From contig JAFMSR010000013.1 of assembly GCA_022818135.1 (NCBI GenBank), forward strand, positions 30,238,081 through 30,302,080: a stretch of 64,000 bases of DNA, in the 5' to 3' direction. This DNA is from Saxidomus purpurata (taxonomy: Eukaryota > Mollusca > Bivalvia > Venerida > Veneridae). The position numbers and the translations under genes were made by a program. Within the stretch, counting starts at the first letter, position 1. Every line of letters begins with the position of its first letter. The notes beneath the pieces were generated by a model. The model had not been told where the DNA came from. It searched no databases and saw only the letters and a list, made by a program, of their open reading frames with translations. Positions 1 to 12,104 of the stretch are shown here, in pieces.

Positions 1-352
1 TGTGTCTTGCACACAGCACACTGTCCCCATGTGGTGAACCATGCCAATTCTAAATATTTCATTTCATGACAAATTTACAACCATGATAAATTCATCTGGG
101 CAGATGCACACAAAATTACAACAGATACTGAGTTACCATGTTGACTAATTACCAGCAGGCTGGACAAAATTGTTTTATATAGCTTACTTTCTCAAAGGAA
201 TGTTGTGCATGTTTTTTTGGAAGGTGTGGCAGGAGCAAATAACAAAGGTGTCCCTCATGATTGAAAACTGGAATTCTTTGGTGAATGGTACAGATGAGTA
301 TTCGCATCTTCAAGCATTTTCCATTAACCTGAAAAGAAAATAAATAAAAAAA

Positions 353-446
353 ACTTAGTGGGCAGCTTTATTTTCAGTCCAATGAAAAAGGAACTTTACA
401 TATACGTTCTTTTTCATTTAAAGGCAATTAAAGCTGCCCACTAAGT
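353..446. repeat. 94-bp hairpin MITE-like inverted repeat
   Basis: The outer arms ACTTAGTGGGCAGCTTTA and TAAAGCTGCCCACTAAGT are perfect reverse complements. A second inner pair (AATGAAAAAGGAAC with GTTCTTTTTCATT) extends the stem. It looks like a miniature foldback element or a strong cruciform. No coding content. Confidence 0.75.
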
Positions 447-529
447 ATTAATATGAACTACTCCTATCACTCTTCCTGACTTCTAACATTCATAGGTTAA
501 AACTGTCTTAGGTTACTGCCTTTGAGTGT

Positions 530-745
530 CAGTTACCCTTGATGTTTAGTGATACAATAGTAGAGCATTCACCTCAGGATAGGAGCGTTCCAAGTTTGAT
601 CTCCGCCAATGCTGGTAGTGTCCTTAACCAAGACACAGATATTACCTATTGCCTAACTGTCTTCAATGTTGATTCAATTTTGAGTGAACTAAGAATTATA
701 TGTACTACTCCTATCACTCTTCCTGACTTCTTACTTTCATAGAAT
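530..745 (+). repeat. tRNA-derived SINE-like unit (left arm)
   Basis: A polymerase III type promoter is visible: an A-box-like TAGTAGAGCATTC near 557 and a B-box-like GTTTGATCTCCG near 594, spaced as in a tRNA head. A shared body follows (GTGTCCTTAACCAAGACAC, then ACTAAGAATTA) and ends with CTCCTATCACTCTTCCTGAC. That tail is also found alone at about 460-490, suggesting a second truncated copy. Decayed; not a functional tRNA. Confidence 0.6.
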
Positions 746-1395
746 AGACTATATTAAATATTGTACTCAGACAGCAATTGTTCCATACCGAATTAACTAT
801 GCATGTCTTGTTAAGACATTAAAATTTGGAAATCTGAATAAAAAAGTGAAGTGCAACACCCACAAGGAACCAGACCCACTCACAGAAGAGTAAATCATCC
901 AACTATGAGAAATGGTTGCCAACGAATGACACACTTTGGCTTTGGCATCAACTAAACCAAGGCACTGCTTTCTGAAGTGCAACAAGAAAATATCATCACA
1001 GAAAGAAAGCCATGTCTCAATGCACAGACCAAAACACATACTAAAGTAAAAGGTGGAATCTATTTCTTTTACCTAAGTATTGAATAATCGGACAAAGCTT
1101 AACTACACTACCTCCAAATAGAATCCATCCCTATCAGCCAAGGGATTCAGGTGCTATTCCAACACAACACTTCTTACACACATATTGGCACTGGATTACC
1201 TCGTGGTTCCAACACAGACACCATCCCACGAAAGGACCTCTTCTAGGATGCAACACATTTCCTCCCGATGACGGGGACAAAAACGGTTTAAAGCGACACG
1301 GGCTGCATGATCGTGCCATACCGTTCCTCGCCCTACAGAAGTACCCCAGATATTGATCAAGTGATTGTGGCAATCGACAGATCTTGAGACTGAAG

Positions 1396-1800
1396 CCCAT
1401 GGCGGACGAGTTAGACATAGCTCACACGACACGCCAACACGCTCCCCCCAGACACGGAGCACGGGGTGCGATGAATTGCGATGGTCTTTGCTTGAGGTGA
1501 TGCCATAGGAGTTGCTGAAGTCAATGGCAGATGAGGGAGACATACATAGCTTGTGCAACACGCCAACATGCTCCCCTGCAACCCAGCACAGGTTGCAATG
1601 ACTTGTGATGGTCTTTGCTCCAGGTGATACCATAGTAGTGGCTGAAGCCAATGGCGGACGAGGGAGACGTAGCTCACGCGACACGCCAACACACTCCCCG
1701 CATCTGAGCATGGGGTGTGAGGTTTTTGATGGTCTGTGCTTGAGGTTAAGCCTACTGCGGACGAGGGACAGCACGAGGTGCAATGACTTGTGATGGTCTT
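1396..1800 (+). repeat. 126-bp tandem repeat, about 3.2 copies
   Basis: The unit begins with (C/T)CAATGGCGGACGAGG-type sequence at about 1396, 1522 and 1648, exactly 126 bases apart. It includes CACGCCAACA and GATGGTCTTTGCTTG in each copy. Because 126 is divisible by three, long frames open on both strands; these are not treated as genes. Confidence 0.75.
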
Positions 1801-2039
1801 TGCTTGTTGCACTTCAGACAGCAGTGCCTTCGTTTAGTTGATACCAAAGTCAAAGTGGGTCATTCGTCCACAGCCATTTCTCATAGTTGGATGTCAAACT
1901 CTTCTGTGAGTTGGTCTGGTTATTTGTGGGTGTTGCACTTTACTTTTATATACAAATTTCCAATCTTAATGTCAAAAACATGCATAGTCCAATTAGTATG
2001 AAGCAATTGCTGTCCCAGTACAACATTTTAGTTTAGTCT

Positions 2040-2275
2040 ATTCTATGAAAGTAAAAAGCCAGGAAGAGTGATAGGAGTAGGACATGTAATTCTTAGTTCA
2101 CACAAAATGGAATCAGCATTAAAGAGAGTTAAGCAATAGGGAAATATCTGTGCCTTCCTTAAGGACACTACCAGCATGGGCGGGGATCAAACCCGGGACC
2201 ATCCGATCCTAAGGTGAATGCTCTACTATTGTGTCATTAAACATTTAGGGTATCTGATACTCAAAGGCAGTAACC
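2040..2275 (-). repeat. tRNA-derived SINE-like unit (right arm)
   Basis: On the minus strand this copy keeps a better head than its partner: CAATAGTAGAGCATTC for the A box and CGGGTTTGATCCCCGCC for the B box. The same body follows, ending ATCACTCTTCCTGGC. It is the mirror partner of the SINE-like unit in the left arm. Confidence 0.65.
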
Positions 2276-2709
2276 TAAGACAGTTTAATTTTGAATTCCT
2301 TTAATATGACCTTTACACTTGTGACAATTAAGAAAATTTGTTCAAACATAATTGGCAATAGCTCTTTAAAACAGTATCTTAATGAACATACTACTTGAGA
2401 TGCTGCAACAGACAATTGAATTGAACTGAATTTGACTATGGCAAGAACTGCTACATGTACCTGCTGGCTTGATTCAGCACTTTAATAACTAGGACTGTTT
2501 AGGCAGAAAGAAATTGTAAAAATTCTACTTAGAATGGAAGAAATATGTGTTTCCGAGACAGATTATTACTGGTTAAGAGCATTTTGACACCAATTTATGC
2601 CATTAATATGAATCAAAACTGTATGTAAAAGCCCTTTTGTCTCTTGACCTTACACTCACACACTTTGTTTTATTGTTACTGTTAGTCAGTTTCAAGCTTG
2701 GGTATACCC

Positions 2710-2798
2710 AGCAGGCTTTCATGTTCAGTCAAAGTCATGAAGCCAGTAGCCAATGCCTTGCAAGGAAGTGGTTAAAGTAATAGAGGTAAAAGTGTTAG
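2710..2798 (+). repeat. 88-bp inverted repeat, left of tandem array
   Basis: The segment from AGCAGGCTTTCATGTTCAGT to TAATAGAGGTAAAAGTGTTA is the reverse complement, with a few changes, of 6885-6972. Together the two bracket the 1.36-kb tandem array, as if the array sat inside a single element with inverted ends. Confidence 0.7.
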
Positions 2799-2868
2799 AA
2801 ATTCAAAGTTTTATTAATATATTTGGTTATATATAAAAAATTAATGCAGAAAATATAAGACTGACTTA

Positions 2869-5800
2869 CTGGAACTGTTCTGAGTACACATACATTAAAT
2901 GCCTACTTTTAAACATCTTTTTAGAGAGGAATAACTACTTTCAAGCATAAATGAAATCCTTTATTTAACAAAACACTTTGTTCAAATGATTGCCCTAATC
3001 AGTTTTTAGGTCAGTCCTTATAATGAAACAAACTTGCAGCTTAACAGAATTTTTTGTCAAAAAAGATTGGCCAAAATAGTTCTTAAAGGAAAGTAATCTT
3101 AACCAGGGTTTTGTCTTGACAGAAATTTTTGTGAAAAATGATTGGTCGAAACAGTCCTCCAAATGATCCTATTGGTTAATGTGAAGCTTTTGTGAAAAAT
3201 GATTTGCCTAAAATTGTCCTAACAAGAGTATTCAAATGGCATAAATGCTTTAGTTTCTGAAACAAGAAAATTATCTTGCCATTTGACTATTATATATAAT
3301 CTCAATCACTTGCTTTCTCTCTTCAAATCACTAAGATACTGGAAAATGACTATATTGGACAGCCTAAAGGGTATATCTCAGTTTAAAACCTGTTACCAAG
3401 ATATTAAATGTGTGCCTAACCTAGGAAGCCTGCTTGGCATAGCCAACTTGAAGACAGACTTACCATAAAGCACATTCAGATGGAGTATTCAGGGGATGAC
3501 AAAAAAAAAATAGCAAAAGCAAGGATCGAGATTACAGACCTACAATTATCTTCACATTTTTAAAAAAAAATTTACAAAAGATCAAAAGATTTGTACACTG
3601 ACTGACCTAAAAACCATCACATTATTTTTGTGCACACAGTTTACAAGATGCTAACCACTAGCTATCTTTCTCTAAGGCACTTAACTTGTGCCTAACCCAA
3701 AAAGCTTGCTAGTTTTAGATTTTCTAATATTTGTACAAAAATGCACAAATGAAATATTAACATATTCAAATTTTGTTACTAATCAAAGTTGAAGATAAAT
3801 AATTTTCAATGATGAGAAACCAAAGGCCAACTAAGGCTCATGTACACAAAAGCCATTACTGGTTATATAGTATGATTTTCGTTGAAAATGATTAGAATAA
3901 ACTGTCCTTAAAATGAATTGTATTCCTTACAGGAATGACTTGGCCTTATAATGAACTTTCTAAACTACAAGAAGTCTTTGTCATAAACAATGAGTCAGAA
4001 CAGTCCCTTAAAATGAATCTTACATCCTTAGAGAAGTTTTTGCCAAAAACAAGTTACATGAACAATCCTTACAATGAAATTAAGGGGATGTAAAGGCTTT
4101 ACCATTTGTGCTGAGCATGTCAAAAATATTTAACACAAATTAGCAGGAAACCCATTTTGTTACAAATTAGTGTTAAGACCTAGTTACTGACTACATTGTA
4201 CAAATGAAATGCATAAAATTCTGAACTGATATTGAAGTAAATGGAACTGTTTTAAATACACTTACATAAAATGCCTACTTTTAAACATCTTTTTAGAGAG
4301 GAATAACTACTTTCAATCATATATTAAATCCCTTTTTTATGAAAACACTTTGTTAATCAGTTTTTAGGTCAGTCCTTATAATGAAACAAACTTGCAGCTT
4401 AACAGAATTTTTTGTCAAAAATGATTGGCCAAAATAGTCCTTAAAGGAAAGTTATCTTAACCAGGGTTTTGTCTTGACAGAATTTTTTGTGAAAAATGAT
4501 TGGTCGAAACAGTCCTCTAAATGATCCTACTGGTTAATGTGAAGCTTTTGTGAAAAATGATTTGCCTAAAATTGTCCTAACAAGAGTATTCAAATGGCAT
4601 AAATGCTTTAGTTTCTGAAACAAGAAAATTATCTTGCCATTTGACTATTATATATAATCTCAATCACTTGCTTTCTCTCTTCAAATCACTAAGATACTGG
4701 AAAATGACTATATTGGACAGCCTACTGGGTATATCTCAGTTTAAAACCTGTTACCAAGATATTAAATGTGTGCCTAACCTAGGAAGCCTGCTTGGCATAG
4801 CCAACTAGAAGACAGACTTACCATAAAGCACATTCAGATGGAGTATTCAGGGGATGACCAAAAAAAAATAGCAAAAGCAAGGATCGAGATTACAGACCTA
4901 CAAATATCTTCACATTTTTAAAACAAAAATTACAAAAGATCAAAAGATTTGTACACTGACTGACCTAAAAACCATCACATTATTTTTGTGCACACAGTTT
5001 ACAAGATGCTAACCACTAGCTATCTTTCTCTAAGGCACTTAACTTGTGCCTAACCCAAAAAGCTTGCTAGTTTTAGATTTTCTAATATTTGTACAAAAAT
5101 GCACAAATGAAATATTAACATATTCAAATTTTGTTACTAATCAAAGTTGAAGATAAATAATTTTCAATGATGAGAAACCAAAGGCCAACTAAGGCTCATG
5201 TACACAAAAGCCATTACTGGTTATATAGTATGATTTTCGTTGAAAATGATTAGAATAAACTGTCCTTAAAATGAATTGTATTCCTTACAGGAATGACTTG
5301 GCCTTATAATGAACTTTCTAAACTACAAGAAGTCTTTGTCATAAACAATGAGTCAGAACAGTCCCTTAAAATGAATCTTACATCCTTAGAGAAGTTTTTG
5401 CCAAAAATAAGTTACATGAACAATCCTTACAATGAAATTAAGGGGATGTAAAGGCTTTAGTTTTTGTGCTGAGCATGTCAAAAATATTTAACACAAATTA
5501 GCAGGAAACCCATTTTGTCACAAATTAGTGTTAAGACCTAGTTACTGACTACATTGTACAAATGAAATGCATAAAATTCTGAACTGATATTGAAGTAAAT
5601 GGAACTGTTTTAAGTACACTTACATAAAATGCCTACTTTTAAACATCTTTTTAGAGAGGAATAACTACTTTCAATCATATATTAAATCCCTTTTTTATGA
5701 AAACACTTTGTTAATCAGTTTTTAGGTCAGTCCTTATAATGAAACAAACTTGCAGCTTAATAGAATTTTTTGTCAAAAATGATTGGCCAAAATAGTCCTT

Positions 5801-6600
5801 AAAGGAAAGTTATCTTAGCCTGGGTTTTGTCTTGACAGAAATTTTTGTGAAAAATGATTGGTCGAAACAGTCCTCTAAATGATCCTACTGGTTAATGTGA
5901 AGCTTTTGTGAAAAATGATTTGCCTAAAATTGTCCTAACAAGAGTATTCAAATGGCATAAATGCTTTAGTTTCTGAAACAAGAAAATTATCTTGCCATTT
6001 GACTATTATATATAATCTCAATCACTTGCTTTCTCTCTTCAAATCACTAAGATACTGGAAAATGACTATATTGGACAGCCTACTGGGTATATCTCAGTTT
6101 AAAACCTGTTACCAAGATATTAAATGTGTGCCTAACCTAGGAAGCCTGCTTGGCATAGCCAACTAGAAGACAGACTTACCATAAAGCACATTCAGATGGA
6201 GTATTCAGGGGATGACCAAAAAAAAATAGCAAAAGCAAGGATCGAGATTACAGACCTACAAAATTTAATATCTTCACATTTTTAAAACAAAAATTACAAA
6301 AGATCAAAAGATTTGTACACTGACTGACCTAAAAACCATCACATTATTTTTGTGCACACAGTTTACAAGATGCTAACCACTAGCTATCTTTCTCTAAGGC
6401 ACTTAACTTGTGCCTAACCCAAAAAGCTTGCTAGTTTTAGATTTTCTAATATTTGTACAAAAATGCACAAATGAAATATTAACATATTCAAATTTTGTTG
6501 CTATTAATCAAAGCTGAAGATGAATAATTTTCAATGATGAGAAACCAAAGGCCAACTAAGGCTCATGTACACAAAAGCCATTACTGGTAATGTAGTATGT
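2869..6600 (+). repeat. 1.36-kb tandem repeat, about 2.7 copies
   Basis: The marker AAACATCTTTTTAGAGAGGA occurs at 2911, 4283 and 5641, giving units of 1372 and 1358 bp. Copies are nearly identical apart from small indels; the third diverges after about 6590. Within the unit a shorter degenerate motif recurs (TTTTTGT-AAAAATGATTGG--AAA-AGTCCTTAAA, at about 3050, 3120, 3190, 3880, 3975 and 4030), so it looks like an older ~60-70-bp repeat amplified as a higher-order unit. No long open frame. Confidence 0.85.
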
Positions 6601-6884
6601 TTTCGTTGAAAATGATGGGCATAAACCTGTACTTTAAATGAACTTTCCTTCATACAGGATCTTTTGTTAAATATGACTTGCTCTTAATATGTACCTTATA
6701 ATCAACAAGAAGATTTTATGAAGAAAACAATAGGTCAGAACAGTCCCTTATGAGAAATGAGAGGTTTAATCAGTTCTTTAAAAATCTACTGTCTTATGGT
6801 CAAAAATGATTAAGTCTTAACAACAATTCTAAGAAACTGAATAATATAAAGACTGCTATGGCACCATAAAACCTACCGTTTATG

Positions 6885-6972
6885 ACACTTTTACCTCTAT
6901 TACCTCCAACCACTATCTTGCAAGGCATTGGCCACTAACTACTTGACTTTAACTGAACTTGAAAGCCTGCTA
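6885..6972 (-). repeat. 88-bp inverted repeat, right of tandem array
   Basis: Reverse complement of 2710-2798; shared blocks include CAATGCCTTGCAAG and TAATAGAGGTAAAAGTGT when read on the minus strand. Confidence 0.7.
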
Positions 6973-6999
6973 GACTTAAATGTGTAGTTTTTTCGACAA

Positions 7000-7640
7000 A
7001 AATAAAAACAAGTGGACAGAGTAATACATGAAATACCAGTACATAACCCATTATCATATTTTGAGCCCTAGGTATGACCTTTACCATCAAAGTGATCTTT
7101 AACACAACTTGACCTACTAGGTGTGCATTTTCTATGTGAAAATTAGAGTGCCTTTTTTTAGTAATATTACATTTTAGTTTTTATCTTTTGCTAATATCTG
7201 AAAACCTTGATTTAAATCTAATTATTAAAGTAACTTTCTTATTCATAGGTCATCTGTCTCAGAAGCATGGCTTTTTTCTTTTCTGATGAAAATTCTTATT
7301 TAAAAAAAAATCACCATAACAGTCCTAGACTTACTAAAATGTGTAGTTGTAGTTTTTTCAACAAAATAAAAAAAAAAGAAGTGGATGGAGTTCTGCCATG
7401 CATGCGGAACATAACACTTGATTACAACTTTGAGCCCTAAGTGTTACCTTAACCTTCAAGGTAGCTGTCTGGATGTAGCACATGACACACCTTTGGACAA
7501 CTATATTGAGTAATTTCAAATTCAGTCAATACAAATGTGACCTTGACCTTTAAGGTGATCTTTACACAACTAAGACTGAATTTACTTTCCAAACTGTTTT
7601 AGATGTGTATTTTCTATGTGACAATTGTACAGCTCTTTTC
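7000..7640 (+). repeat. Diverged direct duplication of a ~330-bp block
   Basis: Two blocks share order and wording. One begins TGTAGTTTTTTCGACAAAAA near 6980-7000, the other near 7340. Both continue through 'TTTGAGCCCTA-GT' and a GACCTT-rich stretch, and end TTTTCTATGTGA-AATT. Identity is moderate. No gene seen. Confidence 0.5.
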
Positions 7641-7734
7641 ATACATACAGTAAGAAAATTATGTACCGCAATGCATACATGTTTTTTCATCTTTTGACTT
7701 AAATAAAGTGAAGACATCATAAGTGAGGTGAGTC

Positions 7735-8515
7735 AGGCAAGGCGAGACAAGGCAAGGCTTGGGTGAGGCTAGGCTAGGTGAGGAAAAGTAGGCTGGGCTG
7801 GCTAGGGTGAGTGGACTGGGCTGGGCTGGGCTGGGCTGGGCTGGGCAGGGCAGGGCAGCGCAAGGTTTGCTAGACTGGGCTGGAGCTGGCTAGGGTGAGT
7901 GAGTTGGCCGGGTGAGTGAGTGGGCCGGGTGAGTGAGCTGGGCTAGGCAAGTGAGCTAGGCTAGGCCAGGCTAGGCTAGGCTGGGCTGGGCTGGCTAGGG
8001 TGAGTGGGCAGGGCAGGGCAGGGCAGGGCAGGGCAGGGCAGGGCAGGGCAGGGCAGGGCAGGGCGGGCAGGGCAGGGCAGGGCAGGGCAGGGCAGGGCAG
8101 GGTTGGGTTTGCTAGACTGGGCTGCGGCTGGCTAGGGTGAGTGAGTAGGCCGGGTGAGAGAGTGGGCCGGGTGAGTGAGCTGGGCTAGGCAAGTGAACTA
8201 GGCTAGGCTAGGCTAGGCTAGGCTGGGCTAGGCTAGGCGGCGGCTTGGCTGGGCTGGGCTGGCTGGGCTGGGCTGGGCTGGGCTGGGCTGGGCTGGGCTG
8301 GCTAGAGTGAGTCGAGTGGGCTGGGAGAGTGAGCTGGGCTGGGCTGGGCTTGGTGAGGTGGACAGGGCAAAGACTAGGCTGGGCTGGCTAGGGTGAGTGA
8401 GTGGGCCGGGCTAGGCAAGGTGTGCAGGGCTTGGCAAGGATTTGCTAGGCTGTGCTGGGTTAGGTTGGGCTGGGTGAGCTGGGCTGTGCTGTTTAGGCTA
8501 GGCTGGCTAGGCTTA
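7735..8515 (+). repeat. G-rich pentamer minisatellite (GGGCT/GGGCA)
   Basis: About 780 bp of the plus strand are built from GGGCT, GGGCA, GGCTA and GTGAGTGGGCC variants, with pure runs such as (GGGCA)n near 8006-8100 and (GGGCT)n near 8250-8310. The G/C asymmetry is strong and four or more closely spaced GGG tracts occur throughout, so G-quadruplexes and R-loops are expected. Flanks are AT-rich on both sides. No coding content. Confidence 0.9.
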
Positions 8516-8519
8516 ATTA

Positions 8520-9415
8520 GTCAATCTTATTAATTTTGTTTTTTTAATTAATTAATCAAATTATTTATTTAATGAATAGATCCTACAGTACTACAACTGT
8601 CACATAAAAGATACATAACTACAAACAGTTAATACAATGTATATGCAAACTAAAATACAGCCATAAATTGTTTACCATAACCTCTACAGGCAAAGAAAAC
8701 TAAAATGTACATGTAAGTAAAAGCACATGTGACTGCCTCTAAACTAAGAACAGTTTTTTGGTCATTCGAATTATTTGTTTCCCAGTTTGACAGCACACAG
8801 AGTACAGCATTATATGGTTACACAAATGACCTTGTTACTTATTCTGTTTATGTTTTCATTGTCTAATTAACTACAACTACACATTACCTGCAACATTCTG
8901 CAGCGTGCATGTCCCCTGTGACTGCAATGATGTCAAGTACATCAAAACCCTGATCAATGTAAAGAAAACGATTCACTGAAGACCACTTGGTACACTAGTA
9001 AGTATTTACCGGAAAATGAGTTTCATTTCACCTGAAAATAGAAATAAAAGAAACATAAGTAAGATAACATGATGGGTGTTTAAAGTTGCCAAAATCTGCA
9101 AATGCCTATAAAAATGTTTGCTACATGTATAGTACAGCTGTAGAAGATTTTATGCATTTAGTTTTATTAATTATGTACAAGAATGAATCAATGTAATTTA
9201 AACAAGAGCTGTCCTAGCACGCTCAAGTTTGTTAGTATTAGGCAAAAATAAGCAAGGGCCACAAGTAGCAAGATATTATGTAAAGAATTATCAAACTTAA
9301 TTGTTTTATATTCTTTAATACTGTAGAACAGTCTGAAATACAATTTACTAGCCTGAATGGTGCAGTCGTGAAAAATAGTAATATACCAAAAGGCCAGGCC
9401 ACATTTGATTTAAAG
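8520..9415. other. AT-rich non-coding stretch
   Basis: Only AT-rich sequence with short homopolymers was seen. No exon with splice sites and no recognisable repeat. Confidence 0.5.
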
Positions 9416-9419
9416 TAGT

Positions 9420-9770
9420 CTTTGTTTGCTATCTCCCGACCCTACTTTTTGAAGTTTGGTAGGCAGGTAGGTAGGTAGGCAATTAATTTTTTTATTTGAA
9501 AAAAAACAACAACAGTACTTTATGTGATAGTTTTTTACAGAATACTTCTTATGTTAAAATAATACAAGTCTGTATATGATGAATAAAGGAATAAAAATGA
9601 AACAAACAATTTTAAACAATCATCTTCATTTGCCTCATCTTCAAATTTTCATTTCAACATTTTAAGAAAAAAAAAATAAAAAAAATTTGATCTGCATGTT
9701 CCAATAAAAATATTCGGACAGTAGCATTTTTAGCAGTTTAGAGGGTCTGTCAGGAGACAGCAAACAATTC
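9420..9770. repeat. MITE-like element with imperfect inverted ends
   Basis: TTGTTTGCTATCTCCCGACCC at the left resembles the reverse complement of GGGTCTGTCAGGAGACAGCA at the right. The interior is AT-rich and holds a short TAGG microsatellite near 9462-9480. The boundary match is imperfect. Confidence 0.45.
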
Positions 9771-10547
9771 CATTTTTAATTTTCGCCCCATTATAGTTTT
9801 AAACAAGAAAATGTTTGAAGTTATCCCTATTTTAGCCTATGTAGATTATGTTCCCCCAGGGCAGGGTCAAGATTTGAATAACCTTGGTAGGGTTATCTAA
9901 GCTAATAACAATGCTGACTTTTACACTAAGAACAATGAAGAAACAATGAAGTAACAAATATATACCCTAATTCCTAATATTTATAAATGAAGCACATATT
10001 TACCTATGGTCCACATTTGGGTCTTCAGCTCTAACAGGTAGATAGCTTCTACCACACTCCATGTCTGCATAAAGAATGAATATTTTTACAATTCAGGTTC
10101 ATGTGTTTACTCAAAGATTACTGTTAGAAGTCAACAATTACTAGAGAATATATCTCACTTCACCCTCAGAGACCAAGTAAGTGTTAATCCTTTAATATCA
10201 CTATTATTACATTCAATCCACATTATACTGTAACCATCAAATCAATTGCAGGGCAATCAAACATAATCCCATTTTGCTGTCTGAAATCTGTACACTTTGC
10301 ATTGGGTATTTCACACATTGTTGAAAAGATAAGCTGAACATAATACATGTACTTGCAAAAGGTATTAATTAATAACAAATTAATTTTGACCCTGCTGGCC
10401 CCAAGTGGGTCTGCTTTTGCAAAGAGTGGAGATCATGATCAGGCATATAGTACTGCTGTGTAAAGCATAATTGTTGTTGTGTACTGTAGTACCATAATGT
10501 AATACTGTACAGTACAGTATAAAACTAGATGGTGTATTGTTTTTATT

Positions 10548-11366
10548 ACAAGAGGGTTATTGGCCCTATATCGCTCACCTGAGTCAACGGAGAACATTCT
10601 GCAACCTATGATTATAACAGTTACTGCTTAAATTGTGAAGCATATAAAGATCTAACTCTGCGCAAGACAGTCTATACATATTACATGTATACTGAAATAC
10701 AATTTTTTTTCAAGATGTAGATTTTTTAAATATATACATATTAAATAGGGAAATTAGCCCCAACCCATTAGGGTCCAACCTTTTAAGGAATTATATGAGC
10801 AATTTTGGTACAGGCTCCAAAGATGATATTTAGGCCTATAAAATTAAATTCTGACTGCTACAATGCAGTTCAAGAGAAAATGATATTTCAATTTTCTATA
10901 TAGATTATAATGTGTATATAGAAAAAACAACCCAAACCCCATTGGGTGCCTTGTTTTTTGAAGGGCTCAACTTTTATAGGCAGTCCTAAGGTGACCGTAC
11001 TTGTTATCAAATTCAATACTGACCTAAGTTTTATAGAAGAAGATTTTTGAAGTTTCTATAGAGATTATTTTTATTAAGAAAACAGTCCCTTCCTATTTTT
11101 TTATGAATAAACTTCATTTTAGCAATTTTAGTAAAAGAGTGATAATTTTTGCCAAATTAAATTCTAATCAGTAGTTTCAGAGAAGTTCTTCAAAAAATTT
11201 CCTTTTAGTTGCCATAGCAACCAGAGATCTGCATTAATCAGAACTCTTTTACATGTAGCACTTTTGATAGAGGTTCAGCCAAAGAATATCTCTGCCTTGT
11301 TTCATTAACATTGACTAAGGGGTTCCAGAGGAGATGTCTTTTGAAGCAATTATGCTTAACAAATTG
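10548..11366 (+). mobile_element. Family A satellite-cored element, partial
   Basis: It opens ACAAGAGGGTTATTGGCCCTATATCGCTCACCTGAG-like and later contains GTTGCCATAGCAACCAGAG and the block TTTCATTAACATTGACTAAGGGGTTCCAGAGGAGA. The same markers occur in order in the fuller copy at 41691-43784. The core is one diverged unit and the 3' end is lost. Confidence 0.65.
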
Positions 11367-12100
11367 TGGTAGTGTCTGTCCGTAGTTTATACAGAGAAGA
11401 TACACATTCTCAGACAACAGAATTGAAAATTAACACTATATAATCAGTGTCAGAACAATTATAGCTGATTTCTTTTCTGTGGCTTGAAACCTGGTTTGAA
11501 ACCTAGATTGAACAAGCCGAGTTTCAATCCAGAATTGCATCAAACTAATGCGGATTTCTTTTCTCTGTTTGTGTTAACCCACTTTCCATTTCTTTTGTAC
11601 TGATTTCAATCCTAATTTAGGGAAAATTGATTTTAACCATACTGTGATAGTTGGATATTAAACCACAGTGACAGTCAGAGTATATATTAAATTAATAAAG
11701 TCTATAAAATTACTAAAAATTTAGCAAATTAAAAACCTGATGGCTAAATGCCTCATAAAACATAATGAATGCATTTATTGAGAGTGTGGGTGAGTGAGTG
11801 GTGGACAGACGAAAATGGGGAGAACAAGCAAATAAGGAAGGTATGATGATGTAGGAAGGCAGGATCGACAATGAGAGGTGGTGGATAATAAAAGAGAGGG
11901 GAAAGTTACATAAAAGTTATATTCCCGTAACTTAGGATTTTGCTTCCTATTAATACGAAAAATAAACATACATAAATATTATATTAAATTTTGTTTACAT
12001 ACTTATTAATTTATTCAGGACTACACAGACAAATGTATCGACTCTGTCCGGGTTAAACCACTGTCCGTTTCCAAACAAACTCATAACATACATAAAAAAT
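11367..12100. other. No gene recognised
   Basis: AT-rich sequence. A short repeated phrase (GAAACCTGGTTTGAAACCTAG near 11486) is the only structure noted. Confidence 0.4.
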
Positions 12101-12104
12101 GCCT

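Larger units (their letters stand above)
497..2287. repeat. 1.8-kb foldback with ~490-bp inverted arms
   Basis: The left arm (497-990) reads as the reverse complement of the right arm (1804-2287) with scattered mismatches. The outermost match is AACTGTCTTAGGTTACTGCC and the innermost is CTGAAGTGCAACAAG. The 810-bp loop is GC-richer than its surroundings and contains a 126-bp tandem repeat. Each arm contains a tRNA-derived SINE-like unit, so the structure is two oppositely oriented SINE-bearing blocks around a satellite loop. Open frames in the loop are by-products of the repeat. Confidence 0.8.

Noticed and set aside
1196..1812. Frames of 133-195 codons on the minus strand
   Set aside because: Produced by a 126-bp tandem repeat whose length is divisible by three; several frames are open at once and no motif is present.
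7735..8515. Telomeric repeat
   Set aside because: The pentamers are GGGCT/GGGCA, not TTAGGG.
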